The notes beneath the pieces were generated by a model. The model saw only the letters and a list, made by a program, of their open reading frames with translations, was not told where the DNA came from and searched no databases. This document shows positions 21,875 to 30,410 of a stretch of DNA of 64,000 nucleotides, piece after piece. How positions within the stretch are numbered: position 1 is the stretch's first letter; the number at the start of each line of letters is the position of its first letter. The DNA is taken from the NCBI GenBank assembly GCA_030760725.1, contig JASWHV010000005.1:27103241-27167240 (forward strand), read 5' to 3'. A program made the position numbers and the translations under genes. Origin of the DNA: Neostapfia colusana. Taxonomy: Eukaryota; Streptophyta; Magnoliopsida; Poales; Poaceae.

Positions 21875-23623
21875 CTACCGCCCTGGCCCGTCACCGTCGG
21901 AGCTGGAGTCCTCACCGTTATGCATTGTCTTTATGACACGCTGAGGCTCCTGAAATCCCACCTGATGGGCGGCGGTGACTGGGGCATCGACCTTCTGCTT
22001 GCCATCCCTCTGAGGGTAAGGCGGTGCTTCAGCTCTCTGCTGTCTTCCTTTGCGGAAGCGCTCTGCGAGCCTCTGGATATCCCAGCACTCGGCAGCAGTA
22101 TGGTTGCCGGCGCCATGCACGGGGCATAGCCCGCCCTGATCACTATCTGGGGCCGGTGACTGCCGCTACCTTTTGTCGGGGCGTGGCCCCCGTGCTCCAC
22201 TAGTCGTCGCTGCTGCGGCGACGGGAGCCGCGAACGATGACTTCATCTTGCCACTCCCCCGGTTCTTGGCCTTCTTGCCACCCCCATAGGCAGCAGCGCC
22301 GGACCCGGGCTGTCCTCCTGACTCGGAGGTTGGCAGAGAGTGCCAGTTCCGCCCTTCAGCTGCTCTGGCGCATTTGTCCGCCAGGCTGAAGAGCTCAGAG
22401 ACGTCGCGGACCTCTCTGGTCGCGAGCTTCTCAAGCATTTTCTCGTCGCGGACACCCTGTCGGAACGCCACCACCACAGAAGCACTTTGAATATGCGGGA
22501 TGGTGTTGCGTACCTGGGAGAACCGCTGGATGAAAGAGCGCAGCGACTCCCCAGGCTGTTGCTTGACGGCGTGGAGGTCAAGCTCCGTGCCGGGACGGGT
22601 GTAGGAGCTGCCGAAGTTGGCGACGAACTGCCGGCAGAGCTCTCCCCAGGAGATTATGGACCCTTGGGGGAGATTCATGAGCCAAGACCGAGCTGGGCCG
22701 GTCAAGGCGACGGGGAAGTAGTTGGCCATGACAGCCTCATCCCCTCCTGCGGCAAGTACGGCGGTGGAGTAGATCTGGAGGAACTCCGCCAGGTTGACGC
22801 TACCGTCGTACTTCTCGGGCAGGTGCGGCCGAAACTTGCGCGGCCACCTCGCGAAGCGAAGGTGGGGTGCCAGGGCTGCACATCCTGCTCCTGCTGCCGC
22901 AGGTATTGGTGCTGCGAACACTTGGTTCACACTTGGCACCGTGTACCCTGGTATGGGCAAAGCTGCACCATAGATCGGGGGCCCTGCTTGTGGCGCATAT
23001 GGTTGCGGCATATGCTGCGCGGCGTATGCCTGAGGCAGGACTCGCGTGGCGAAGACCTGCCCTCCAGGTTGTGTCGAGGCCGACGTCATGCTGTCGCCAG
23101 CCTCATGGTTGCGACGCCTTTCTCGACGTCGCTCGAGGTATACCCGGGCATCCTGGCCCAAGTGGCACCGTTCCAGTTCCCTTCTCAGGTCCGTCGACGG
23201 GAGCCTGGAGGAGCTGGAATCCGCCGTTTGCCCATCAACCGTGGGCGTGCGCGTCAGCGATACAGCCGGTTGACCGGGGCGCCGCCCTCGCCGAAACCGA
23301 GGGTTCGCGGCGGCGACGACGAGGCGGTCCACCTCGCGGACCCATTGTTGGGTCGCAGAATGGGGCGCATCCCCAGTAGGTGGGTTGCGCAGCAGTGCTC
23401 TTGCTGCAGCTAGCGCACCCCCATGGTGTACGCTCAGCGCTGTAGAAGATCTCACACTGGTCGGAGCCTGCATCGCCGGAGTCGGCGCAGCCGGAGTCGG
23501 CTGCTGGCTACCAGCTTGTGCCGACACACTCCGTCCTGAGTGCGTCGACATGTACTCCCCGCTGGTCACGGTTCGCCGTGAACGCGGAGGGGGAGAGTTT
23601 GCCGCTGAGGGAAGCTTGGTCAT
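21875..23623 (-). pseudogene. Element A gag polyprotein (capsid plus zinc knuckle)
   Basis: Ty3/Gypsy Gag. The start ATG at 23623 (MTKLPSAANS) lies just inside the 5' LTR; the frame also stays open upstream into the LTR. Residues about 270-430 form the Gypsy capsid domain: PEKYDGSVNLAEFLQIY, FPVALTGPARSWL, LPQGSIISWGELCRQFV, then QQPGESLRSFIQRFSQVRNTIP. The open frame ends at 22166. The missing end follows in another frame (about 22130-21875) with CPVHGAGNHTAAEC, a CCHC-like knuckle of Tat-type gags, and LAERFRKG. So one frameshift or stop separates capsid and knuckle. No protease follows. The protein would assemble particles; the element would need an autonomous partner to move. Confidence 0.85.
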
Positions 23624-23659
23624 CTTCGTCGGCGGAAACTCGTCGCGCAAGGGGAAAAG

Positions 23660-23680
23660 CCCCCTACCTGGCGCGCCAAA
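23660..23680 (-). promoter_or_regulatory. Element A primer-binding region
   Basis: Directly after the 5' LTR the minus strand reads TTTGGCGCGCCAGGTAGGGG. The same TTGGCGCGCCAGG core follows the LTR of element I at 30207, so two Gypsy elements here share this priming site. I do not assign the tRNA. Confidence 0.6.
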
Positions 23681-24778
23681 TGTCGAAGTGTTCGGTCCAC
23701 ACTTCCTCCGGGCCTGCACTGGGCAGCCCGCGGAGGTTCTTTTTTCGGTGGGGCTAGTCCTTTGCGGAGAGCTTGCGCGGATGGACGAGTTAGTAAGAGC
23801 TTGACACTGAGAGTTTTACGTGGTTCAGGCCGCCGGAGCGTAAAACCCTACGTCCACGGCGAGCTATGGAGCTCGCCGTATTGCTTGCTGCTCGGGGCCG
23901 GAGTCCCGAGCTTGGGGGTGAGTTACAGCTTGGGTGTGAATGGCTAGCATATGAGTTGCAGAAGTGCGAACCCTTGCTATCGTCGCCTACCCGAGCCTTT
24001 TATAGTCCAAGACTCGGGTGGCTTACAAGGGGGGCCCGGGACCCGACAGGTGGTCCCGGGGAGATTGACTGTTATCTACCGTATCTGCAGTTATGCCGGT
24101 AGTTGTCTCTGGCGAAGGCTTCCGAGTCTCCGTCTTGCCGCTCTGCCCATGCCGCATGCTAGTCGTAGTGGTTGATGGCGGCGCAGGCGGCATGGGATGT
24201 CTTGTCGCGGTGTTTATTGGCTGGCAGGTTCTGACATCGCGCGCCAGTCTATGATGCGACTGGGCGCAACGGCACCTGACAGAGGCGTGCTCCGCGTCTC
24301 CGCGTCTTGGGAAGACGCGGGCCTTGAATACCTTGTACGGGCAAGTTATGGGGCGTCTTTACGCCCGCTGCTATCGCTCGAGGGCAGGCAGCGCTGTTCT
24401 GCTGGCCACGTGGCGGGCCCGGAGCCCTTCTCAGAGGAGAGGAGGGTCCGGCCCCGCGGGGCACGTGGAGCCTTCGGACCTCTCCCCGCGAAGGGGGAGG
24501 TTCGGCTCCTGTCGGCCACGTGGCGGGCCCGGAGCTCCTCTCTGAGGAGAGGGAGGTCCGGCCCCGCCGGATACGTGGCACCTTCGGACCCCTCGCCCGC
24601 GGAGGGGGAGGTCCGGCTTCTGTATGCCACGTGGCGGGCCCGGAGCTCTCCTCTGAGGAGAGGGAGGTCCGGCCCCGCCGGACGCGTGGCGCCTTCGGAG
24701 CTCTCCCTGCGGAGAAGGGCGAGTTCCTCAGTCATTTTCCCCTGTGCGCGGGGGTACCCCATATCTCAGGTACCGACA
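23681..24778 (-). repeat. Element A, 5' LTR
   Basis: Promoter-bearing LTR of the minus-strand element. TATAAAAG lies at 23997-24004 on the minus strand. The CACGTG array covers about 24395-24715. The primer-binding region and gag follow directly at lower coordinates. Confidence 0.9.
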
Positions 24779-25609
24779 GCGCCACTAAGGTGGTGGCGAT
24801 CTGGCCCTTTCTCATTTAACACCATATCCGAGTTCTGATATGGCGCACCACTAAGGCGGTGGCGAGCCGGCCCTTGCCCACATAACAGCATACCCGGGTT
24901 CCGATATGACGCGTCGCTAAGAGGGTTACGCCCCAACGAATTTCTATTGGGTTTCATTTCCATGAGAATGGCTAAGTGTAGTTGTTGGCTCGCCAAGCCT
25001 TCACAACCCCTCCTCCTTTACTCGGGCTTGGGACCGGCTATGTTATTACAACATAGGCGGAGTTATAAATATAAATTCAACAAGATGAAAAATAAATTAC
25101 CAATGTAGGATTCGATCATTCGAACCTAAACAACAAACGACGAAGAACATTCCCTTATACAGGGTACTTCATTTGCAGCACCCAACCCGCCAAAAAGCTT
25201 TCAAAATCCTAACCTTGCAAGTTGTTAAATTCGAGAAGTTCAGGATTAACAATCCGAATGTTGCATTAAGACCAGCGCCAACGAAACAAGCAGCAACAAG
25301 GGAAATAGAACTCAGAGAGAACTCACGAGTATGTGCGCAAATGATGTTTGATCGATCAATGACTTGGTGACTTAACACGATCCGCTAGAGAACCCAGAGA
25401 TTGAACAGCCCGCATCATACTGATCGAGAACAGGGCAGAAAGCATAGCCCCTAGAAATGGCGCTACGGAATGCCCGAAATCAGATAACCCAAAAAATGCC
25501 GCGCGCACCAAAATCAATGAGAATTCTACATGTCATCCCCTCTAACTACTGAGAACCTAATCGGGGCAGAATCAGTCCCCCACCAATCGTGCGAGGCGAG
25601 GAGCCATAC

Positions 25610-25786
25610 CGCGTCGGGCGCGGAGTACGCCGCGTCAAGTCTCCCGCTGCGATGGACGACGAGATTGGTGACGTCCACGAGGGCGACGCGCTGCCCAGCC
25701 CGCGGGACCGCCTTAGCGCCCTCCGCGGTGGCGTTCTCCTTTGTGGCCGACGCCGACGAGCGGCGGACCGCGGCCCCGCCCGACAT
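25610..25786 (-). CDS. CYCA1: Cyclin A1-type gene, exon 1 with destruction box
   Basis: Starts at the ATG at 25786, whose context gcagcgATGtcg fits a plant start, and encodes MSGGAAVRRSSASATKEN followed by a basic stretch and RVALVDVTN (residues 33-41). That is a canonical RxxLxxxxN destruction box, the degron through which the APC/C removes mitotic cyclins. This is what the N terminus of cyclin A1 looks like, and it is missing from the exons at 1-1918. The frame is phase 0 and fits exon 2 at 1918. The donor is uncertain: GTATGG after 25610 gives 59 codons and is closer to consensus; GTCGTC after 25661 gives 42 codons and is nearer the family spacing. The frame stays open upstream to 25921, but those residues do not look like cyclin, so I take them as 5' UTR. 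Confidence 0.8.
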
Positions 25787-26696
25787 CGCTGCGGGGCGTA
25801 GGTGGAGTCGGTGCGGAAGTTCCGAGGCAGCGGTGGGTTTCTCGACCCCCAATGCTTTCTTCTTCGAGAATAAATCGCGACCCCCACAGCCGGGGAAACG
25901 CATGGTGCCACGAAAATGCATTCCTGGCTTATTCCATACGCATAGAAAATTTATACTGCCAGTTTCAGCTTTTGCTAGTATAGTCCTATTGATCGGGAAA
26001 AATTATCGCTTATCCTGACGATAAACAAATGGATGTAATTTCATTGCACATCTAAATAAATATTTTAGATTGCACATACTATCTCGAAAAGTCACCCTAT
26101 TTTGAGATTCCACCATAAAAATCGTTTTGTTGTAAAAACATGCTATCTGAACCCAACAGGTCGAAAGGTTTCGTGGACATGCACTATATTGATTTGACCA
26201 TCTCAAGTTGGGACAAATAGAATTAAGTGTATTTTCCTTTTATGTTATGAGAAAGATTTGAATATATTATATATTATTATGACATATGGGTTTTATCATA
26301 GTCACAGATAATATCATATTAAGAATTTTAATTTAAGTGATATACTCTAAAATTAAGTACAACATCTAATAGATGAAATGAAAAATGATTTCCTCCCCGC
26401 CATCGACTGACGACCACGACCACCGTTTTGTTCTTTTTGTTCCTCTCATGACTTCAAACTGGCATGATGTTCGGTTAGGTCTAAGTGAGTGCGTCTGACA
26501 AAGCAATCGGACACAATGGACCGAGCCCGTCTTGAATGAGGTGCAATGTAGCTAGGATTTGAATTTAGGATGGACCGAGCTAAAATGTTTTTTCTTACAC
26601 TAAAAAATTGAAGTAAAGAGTTAAAAGAAATAACTCTACCTAACATCCTCACATATTAATGTTCGTCTACCACTTAGACGATGACATGTCACTATG
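25787..26696. other. Upstream region of the cyclin gene
   Basis: About 120 bp of GC-rich sequence next to the ATG is probably 5' UTR. Above about 25,900 it becomes AT-rich. An AACGG core (minus strand, near 26425) could be part of an M-phase MSA element but does not match the full consensus. No other gene is seen. Confidence 0.4.
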
Positions 26697-27716
26697 GCCC
26701 TGTATGGTTTCGCTTTTTTAAAACTTGCTTATTTGAGAAGCAAGATTTTCTAATAAGCCACGATCTAAATAATCTGTTGGCCAGATAATCTGAGATGTTT
26801 GACAATCCTGATTATTTTTATTGGATTCTTTCTGTCTTGTCTGTAAATTGACTTGTATACCCCTAAGGTTGGTGATAGCTCAATTTTTATTCTGAACAAG
26901 AAAAGAAGTTGAGGCAAAATGTAAGCTATAAAAAATAGACACAAAAGCACGATCATGCCAATTGCCACACACACAAAATTTGAGCAATAAAATTGAAACA
27001 CCATCATCCAAATCTTGTGTTTTTCTAGCACTACAGTAACATAGTCTAAAGCTTTGTCGTTAGCATTTGGTCAGACGGTTTGATGATGCAGAAATTCTTG
27101 TCACATAGATCACGCTAGTGCAGTCGTATGATGCTATATTAAATTGCCATCAATTGAAAATCCAGCTAATCCAGCTAAACTGACCTTACTGTAGACACCA
27201 AGGGATAGACGGAGACGCAGGCGGAGGACTGAGATGACGGCTCCAGGTGCCAATGGAGAGTTGCCGCAGCGGTTCAAGCAGGATCGAGTCCAACGGTAGT
27301 CGCCAAAGGAGGGAGAGGGCGGTGTCGTCACCGCGAAGAGAGACGTGGAGGCTGAGGGCCGTGCGAATACAGAGCAGATCTCGGCGACGGGGAAGCAAGC
27401 GGTAGGAGGACGCGACAGCGGCGAAGCGGGCGGCGGTGGGAGCTAGCGGCGCCGGAGCAGGAAGCGAGAGAAGCCGACGACGGCAGGGTAGAGGAACAGC
27501 GCGATTCGAGACGGGAAGGGTAGCAACGGAAAGGGCCACTCGATTACGTAAAACGCGAGTTACGGGCCCCGGTCCAGAAAAGTGTAGTTTCTATTGTTTC
27601 TGAGCTTTTTTAATAATCGGTTTAGGAGGTAATCTAATATTAAACAGACTGTTTAGTGGGATTTTGCTTAATTTCACCAATAATCTGATTGTAATCGGAA
27701 CCAAACAGGAACTATA
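26697..27716. mobile_element. Possible small TIR transposon carrying a GC-rich ORF
   Basis: The left end reads CCTGTATGGTTTCG (26699) and the right end, inverted, reads CCTGTTTGGTTCCG (27712): 12 of 14 bases match, and the CCTGTTTGG word is typical of hAT-like and other DNA elements of grasses. ACTAT occurs just outside both ends, not as a clean 8-bp duplication. Both ends are AT-rich and the middle (27180-27540) is GC-rich. This would fit a non-autonomous element that captured gene sequence, but the boundaries are uncertain. Confidence 0.35.
27186..27539 (-). CDS. Unidentified GC-rich ORF, 117 residues
   Basis: Starts MALSVATLPVSNRAVPLP and is rich in Arg, Ser, Leu and Pro with almost no acidic residues in its first 60, as in a plastid or mitochondrial transit peptide. 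Composition is far from its AT-rich flanks. I recognise no domain, and no following exon is evident at lower coordinates. It may be a first exon, a captured gene fragment inside the candidate element at 26697-27716, or chance. Confidence 0.3.
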   Translation of the reverse strand: MALSVATLPVSNRAVPLPCRRRLLSLPAPAPLAPTAARFAAVASSYRLLPRRRDLLCIRTALSLHVSLRGDDTALSLLWRLPLDSILLEPLRQLSIGTWSRHLSPPPASPSIPWCLQ

Positions 27717-29453
27717 TCATGTCATTATTATATCTTTCTTCTCTTTCACAGTTGACACTACGAACAATCTTTATCATGTTCTTTTGAATACAAACTTGAA
27801 GAATCACAACCCTTCATTCACATGTCTCGCTCACCCAATACAAAATCCAAAAATCTTTTTATCTACTCTCTTTTCTATAAAATCTTTAAGCTGTTCTCAC
27901 TTATATAATAAATTATTATTTTCTAAATATGGTAGTCCTCTTATGAGCTTAGATTCATTTTTAAAGTATTATTGGCAATTTTACCATGTCACTCTGCACG
28001 TGTAATGACACATAGACAAAACAAACCAGGACAGCACACCTGGTTTCGTAGGTGAGAGGCTGAAGTAGACAAACCTGGATGGGTCGGGGTGTATAGACTA
28101 ATTCCAAGTTTAGAATATTCTAAACTTACAATATAGATACAATGTAAAACTCAATTTTCTCTTAAATCAATGATCAACTTTCAAATCCGATCATATTAGT
28201 ATGCATTAAAATTAATGCAATAAAATAAGATGTCAAAGGAGTATAATTTTCATAATTACATAATTTTAAAGAATATTTAATATTTCGAATAAACTAGTTT
28301 TAAAATGTCAAAATATTATACTCAAAATTTTAAATTAGATTCGAATAAATGTTTGTGTGACTCCTATAAAACATTGAATATAAAAAATTGTGTCTCTAAT
28401 CAATTTATAGAGTTAGAAGAACAAAAAAAGAAAAAGAAAAAAAGTTGTCCTCGGATGATGGGCTGCCTTCTGACGTTGGTGGAGGAGCATTAATGGGTTG
28501 CTAATTTGAAAGGAATTTTGAAGGTCCGCTCAACGCGACACACTGGACCAAGTTTTGGGTGGCTGGTCGAGTAGGTGGTCGCGACCCACCCTATCCACCC
28601 GCTAATTGATCTTTTAAATAGTAATATTTAAATTATAAATATTAAAATGGGTTGTCATTTCAAAAAATTTAAAAAATGGTGGGTGGGCGACTCATCCGTC
28701 TAAAGGGTCAACCGCAAGATTTCACTCCCGCAGGTTTTGCATTGAGCCCCTAGTGATGAGTTGTCCCATGCATGGGTGACTTGTAAGACCATTTTAATCA
28801 GACAATACAATGTTAAATATAGATTCAACATATTAGATATGAGTTCAAACATATTACAAATATCAAATATCGTATAAATGTTACATTAAACATAGATTCA
28901 ACATATTATATTTTCAAACATTACTAAAGAAAGACTGATAGAGTACCATGAGCGTGAGGACGTCTCAGAATCGTCAATGTAACTGACATAGGTCTTCCAT
29001 CTGTTGCATGTCCCGAAGGACCAACTTCGACGATGTAGACCCTTTTATATATTTGTTACAAATTTTGTATGTGCGTCAGCGCTCGTTACAGACACCGTAG
29101 TGTTTCCTCATTTTGTTTGATCTCTTACTCGTCCATGTCATTTTGAATACGATGTGATTTACAATGACCTCTCTTCACGCGTGCGGTTCTTGGGTCAAGA
29201 ACGTATAACACTGGTTGGGATGTCTTTGTAAATGTGTTGAGTATATCAAACCCATATATATCATAAAGTCCCATGTATGTGCAATTGATTCCTTCTTAAA
29301 TTAAGATGAAACATAAATTCCAACAGAAATATCACACTCCATGCAGGCAGCCATGACATGGGTGCATGTCTTATGTAGCAACCTATCTTGTGGTATGTGT
29401 ATACACAAGTGTCATCATTCTTCATGATAGACTCATGCACAACTCTCGTGGCT
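27717..29453. other. AT-rich intergenic DNA
   Basis: No gene recognised on either strand. A GC-richer patch at 28500-28760 has a 10-bp palindrome ggtcgcgacc and repeated CCCACC/GGTGGG words. A 27-bp motif around atagattcaacatatta occurs at about 28815 and again at about 28887. Otherwise I see nothing. Confidence 0.5.
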
Positions 29454-30205
29454 TGAAGGGATTCCCGACCCCGACCTCAGGGGGGAACGACGATCCTCCC
29501 CCTCAGCGCCCAGACGAAGGGTGGACCCGGAGGAGAAGGCTCAAGCTCGAGCTTGGAAGGAGATGAAGTAGGTGTGATAGGGTTCCCGATCCTGGCCTCC
29601 GGGGAAGGGACAATCATCTCCCTCGACGCCCAGAAAACGGGCGGACCTAGAGGAGAAAGCCTGAGCTCGATCTCGGAAGGAGACGAAGCAGGTAGCCTTC
29701 AATGCGGAGCAAGCGCCGCCATGACCAAGTGGGGGGCACTCGAGTGCCTCCCCCGACATTACACACCAAATCCCCATCACGTCTGATGGGACGGATGAGG
29801 AGAAATGCGTAGGGCTTGCATACATCCCGGTTTGGCGCACCCCAACGACAAGATAAGAGCAGGCGGAATGGCGGACTCCCGATGTGGCGGCCTGATCGAA
29901 GCACTCTGGTCGACGTACGATAGGACGGTTGTTCCTGTAGCCACGACTCCTTCCCACTTCCGGAGAGTTAAGAGGGAGCCGCCATGAACGAGTATAAAAG
30001 GGGGGATCGATCGTACCCCTCAAGAGACAACTCTCGCACTTGTAAGAGAACCACCCCCATTTTCAACAAAGAGCAGCGAGACACCCGGAACTGGACATAG
30101 GGCACCTTGCCTGAACCAGTATAAATCCCTTGTATTCTTAGCTAGGCCACCCCGAGGACGAAGGCGCGGTACATTCTTTACTAATCAGAAATCCGAATGC
30201 CGACA
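29454..30205 (+). repeat. Element I, 5' LTR
   Basis: About 750 bp. Two degenerate direct repeats of about 120 bp (29458-29577 and 29578-29697) both contain TTCCCGA.CC and CTCGGAAGG-type words. TATAAAA lies at 29993-29999. The right end is secure because a primer-binding region follows; the left end is inferred. Confidence 0.6.
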
Positions 30206-30256
30206 GTTGGCGCGCCAGGAAGGGGGCTGTCGAGTGTTCCATTCTCTGCTTCCTCG

Positions 30257-30410
30257 ATGGCTCCACCACGGTTGACCTTCGTGCCCGACACGAAGATGTT
30301 CTTCGACGACTCCGAGTTCACCACCGGCGATGATGGTTGGATGGAATATGCCCCCACTCGTAACGGGGTTCTGTATTCAGACCTCCGAGGAGAAAAAGCA
30401 CGAGGGCATC
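30257..30410 (+). pseudogene. Element I gag, N-terminal fragment
   Basis: An ATG at 30257 (cctcgATGgct) opens MAPPRLTFVPDTKMFFDDSEF and stays in frame to the boundary with H at 30410. The position just after the primer-binding region marks it as the start of gag. Too short for a domain call. Confidence 0.5.

Larger units (their letters stand above)
5256..24778 (-). mobile_element. Element A: non-autonomous Ty3/Gypsy, gag only, with antisense ORF
   Basis: Two LTRs of 1098 bp (5256-6353 and 23681-24778), TGTCGG...CGACA when read on the minus strand. The flanks are tcgcc at 5251-5255 and gcgcc at 24779-24783, a five-base duplication with one mismatch. The primer-binding region next to 23681 reads TTTGGCGCGCCAGG on the minus strand. 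The purine-rich tract before the other LTR is at 6354-6380. The inside holds gag (23623-21875), about 1.9 kb with no recognisable gene, and a coiled-coil ORF on the opposite strand (18173-19903). No protease, RT, RNase H or integrase is present. The layout (Gypsy gag plus an antisense ORF between the gag-pol region and the 3' LTR) resembles the Tat lineage (Grande, RIRE2). Copia element B is inserted at 6565-17888. Confidence 0.85.
2011..25064 (-). mobile_element. LINE (non-LTR retrotransposon), 5' truncated, split by nested elements
   Basis: LINE on the minus strand. Its 3' end, with a short TTG-repeat tail, is at 2011 and its 5' end is at about 25064. The 19-bp word ataaatataaattcaacaa is present at 1992-2010 and again at 25065-25083, which is the target-site duplication expected of LINE insertion and proves that both ends belong to one event. 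LINE sequence proper covers 2011-3795, 3964-5255 and 24784-25064; the gaps are a solo LTR and Gypsy element A. The 5' piece (24779-24930) contains about three degenerate units of about 65 bp each. No ORF1 is visible. Confidence 0.85.
1919..25609 (-). other. Giant first intron of the cyclin gene
   Basis: About 23.7 kb between exon 1 and exon 2. Only about 75 bp next to exon 2 (1919-1991) and about 525 bp next to exon 1 (25084-25609) look like original intron. The rest is one LINE with everything nested in it. The LINE, element A and element C lie in the same orientation as the gene; element B is opposite. The acceptor TTGCAG and the donor are intact, so splicing is possible in principle. Confidence 0.75.
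29454..30410 (+). mobile_element. Element I: 5' end of a Ty3/Gypsy element, cut by element H
   Basis: LTR from about 29454 (TGAAGG, start uncertain) to 30205 (CCGACA), followed by GTTGGCGCGCCAGG, the same priming word as in element A, and then the first part of a gag frame. It stops at 30411 where the LTR of H begins. The rest of I must lie beyond 64000, on the other side of H. Confidence 0.7.

Noticed and set aside
25526..25921. A 131-residue protein starting at 25921
   Set aside because: The cyclin start at 25786 fits the family; the residues before it do not, and those after about 25610 are best explained as intron.
26415..26430. M-phase MSA promoter element upstream of the cyclin
   Set aside because: Only the AACGG core is present, about 640 bp from the ATG, and the flanking consensus bases do not match.
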